From: an uncultured Eubacteriales bacterium
GTDB taxonomy: Bacteria > Bacillota > Clostridia > Peptostreptococcales > Anaerovoracaceae
Length of the DNA: 6,533 bases
Direction: 5' to 3'
NCBI GenBank assembly: GCA_902803185.1
Contig: CADCOV010000019.1
Coordinates: forward strand, 1-6,533
The notes below the pieces were generated by a model. That model made no database searches, was not told the DNA's origin, and saw only the letters and a program-made list of their open reading frames with translations. A program made the translations under genes and the position numbers. Positions 5,242 through 6,533 of this stretch are shown in pieces. The number at the start of each line of letters is the position of its first letter. Position 1 is the stretch's first letter.

Positions 5242-6533
5242 TTACCCTCTCACTTTCTGCCGGAGTTCCCAGCGTTTTATTTTACCCGTCGCCGTCCTCG
5301 GGAGAGGCGTCGGGATCATGACGATCCTTTGGATCTGCTGCCCCCGCGGCAGCGCTTCCATCCGCGGCCGGATCGCGGCGGCGATGGCGGCCTCTTCCTC
5401 CGGCGCGCCCTTCACGGCGAGGACCGGGGCGCCGCCCGCTTCGATGACGGCAAAATCCTTCCCCGGCAGGAGCGGGGCGAGGCCGGCCTCGTATTCCGGC
5501 AGGAAGATCTTGGTGCCGTCCGGGAAGACCAGGATCTCCTTCTTGCGGCCCTTGATCCGGAGGAGTCCCTCTTCGGTCCATTCCCCCAGGTCGCCGGTGC
5601 GGAGCACCTTCCCGTCCGGCAGGGCGGCCCGGGTGCCCTCCGGGTCCTTATAGTAGCCCTGCATCATGCAGGTCGGCGCCTCGATCAGGACCTCTCCGTC
5701 CTCCGCCAGGGTGATGGTGTCGTCCGGGCAGACGGTCATCCCGTACGGGTCCTCTCCCAGGGAGAGGGCGACGCCGGAGCTGGTCTCCGTGAGGCCGTAG
5801 CCGAAGCTGATCCTGGCGCCCCTGGACCTGGCCAGGTCGATGAGGGCCGGCGGGCATTCCCCGGCGCCGATCAAAACCAGCGCAAGCTCCGGGTTCAGGA
5901 GGTCGTGCTGCAGGAAGAAGCCCAGCAGCAGCGGGACCACCGATATGGCGGTCGGCCGGTAGAAGGCGCAGTCGTCCGCGTAGTGGCGCGGCCCCCGTCC
6001 CAAAGCGATGGCAGCGCCGCAGGACAGCCCCCAGAGCAGCCCGCAGACGAAGCCGAACACGTGGTTCAGCGGCAGGACGCAGAGAAGCCGGTCCTCCGGG
6101 GAGAGGGGCAGCAGGGCGCCTCCGTTGTAGGCGCTGGCGCACAGGCTCTCCTCCGTCAGCACCACGGCCTTGGAGCTTGCGGTGGTACCGGAGGTGAAGA
6201 AGAGGATCTGCTTCGGACGGACCTCCTCGGCGGCCGCCCCGGCGTGCAGGGCCGGCGCCAGTTCCTCCTTGAGATCCGGATCCCCGAAGAGGAGATCCAC
6301 GTCCGCCATCCGGATCTGCTCCGCCAGGAGCTCCTCCCAGGCGCTGCCGTCCAGCAGGACCACCTGCAGGCCTGCCCGGACCGCGGCGAAGCACTCGATG
6401 ACGCACTCTGCCGTGCCGTCCGCCAGGAGCCCCAGGCAGCGATGCCCGCCGGCGGCCAGTTCCGCCGCCCGCTCGGCGATCCGCTGCTCCAGCGCGGAGA
6501 AGCTGATGGATGCCGGGGCGCCGCCGCTGTCAA
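5242..6533 (-). CDS. AMP-forming acyl-ACP/acyl-CoA ligase (5' partial)
   Basis: This is a class I adenylate-forming enzyme. The frame is open from the window edge to TAA at 5244-5242, giving 429 full codons; the start is off the window, probably about 50-100 residues away. It activates a carboxylic acid with ATP to an acyl-adenylate, then transfers it to a thiol. Motifs in order: P-loop FTSGTTASSK (near 6207-6172), YGLTETSS for adenine and substrate binding, RTGDLG for ribose binding, hinge KGRKKEIL, and C-terminal PRTATGKIKRWEL with the catalytic lysine. The ACP gene starts 3 bases downstream, so the ACP is the likely acceptor, although CoA cannot be excluded. The P-loop has Ala and Ser where Gly and Pro are usual (TTGxPK). 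A GTG at 6363 is internal, because matching coding sequence continues upstream. Aromatic or fatty substrate cannot be decided from the sequence. Confidence 0.92.
   Translation of the reverse strand, partial: DSGGAPASISFSALEQRIAERAAELAAGGHRCLGLLADGTAECVIECFAAVRAGLQVVLLDGSAWEELLAEQIRMADVDLLFGDPDLKEELAPALHAGAAAEEVRPKQILFFTSGTTASSKAVVLTEESLCASAYNGGALLPLSPEDRLLCVLPLNHVFGFVCGLLWGLSCGAAIALGRGPRHYADDCAFYRPTAISVVPLLLGFFLQHDLLNPELALVLIGAGECPPALIDLARSRGARISFGYGLTETSSGVALSLGEDPYGMTVCPDDTITLAEDGEVLIEAPTCMMQGYYKDPEGTRAALPDGKVLRTGDLGEWTEEGLLRIKGRKKEILVFPDGTKIFLPEYEAGLAPLLPGKDFAVIEAGGAPVLAVKGAPEEEAAIAAAIRPRMEALPRGQQIQRIVMIPTPLPRTATGKIKRWELRQKVRG

Noticed and set aside
5648..6406. Arg/Gly/Pro-rich minus-strand frame inside the acyl ligase
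   Set aside because: It is an out-of-frame shadow of the ligase, whose correct frame carries all the adenylation motifs.

Overview
The window is a GC-rich, gene-dense piece of bacterial DNA with two blocks of genes that converge near position 2480. No rRNA, tRNA, CRISPR array or insertion sequence is visible. The gene content suggests an anaerobic, high-GC member of the Firmicutes (Clostridia-like): an EF-G-like factor of the second type, HypA/HypB nickel chaperones and a bacterial FatA-type thioesterase. The source organism is an inference and not secure.

Plus strand, 1-2435. The window opens inside an EF-G-like translation factor that lacks only about its first 25-30 residues. Domains II-V look intact. 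The GTPase domain is altered at several conserved sites: the catalytic His of the G3 motif is Phe, the Asn of NKxD is Asp, G5 is not recognisable as SAx, and about 40 residues of the G' subdomain are missing. A strong intrinsic terminator follows the gene. Only 13 bases later comes the ribosome binding site of a small protein of unknown function with four predicted membrane segments.

Minus strand, 6533-2524. Six tightly packed genes form one apparent operon. In transcription order they are: an AMP-forming acyl (acyl-ACP/CoA) ligase that runs off the window, a stand-alone acyl carrier protein, a FatA-type acyl-ACP thioesterase, two tandem hypB genes, and hypA. Gaps are 3 to 15 bases, and two junctions are 4-base ATGA overlaps, including the one joining the thioesterase to the first hypB. 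The first three proteins could load an acyl group onto the carrier and release it. The last three are the GTP-driven nickel insertion module used for [NiFe]-hydrogenase and other nickel enzymes. No nickel enzyme and no enzyme acting on the acyl-ACP is in view, so both would have to be upstream of the window or elsewhere.

The most interesting points are the acyl-carrier/nickel-chaperone operon, the duplicated hypB with a nearly identical 55-base block that suggests gene conversion, and the EF-G paralogue with a decayed GTPase centre.
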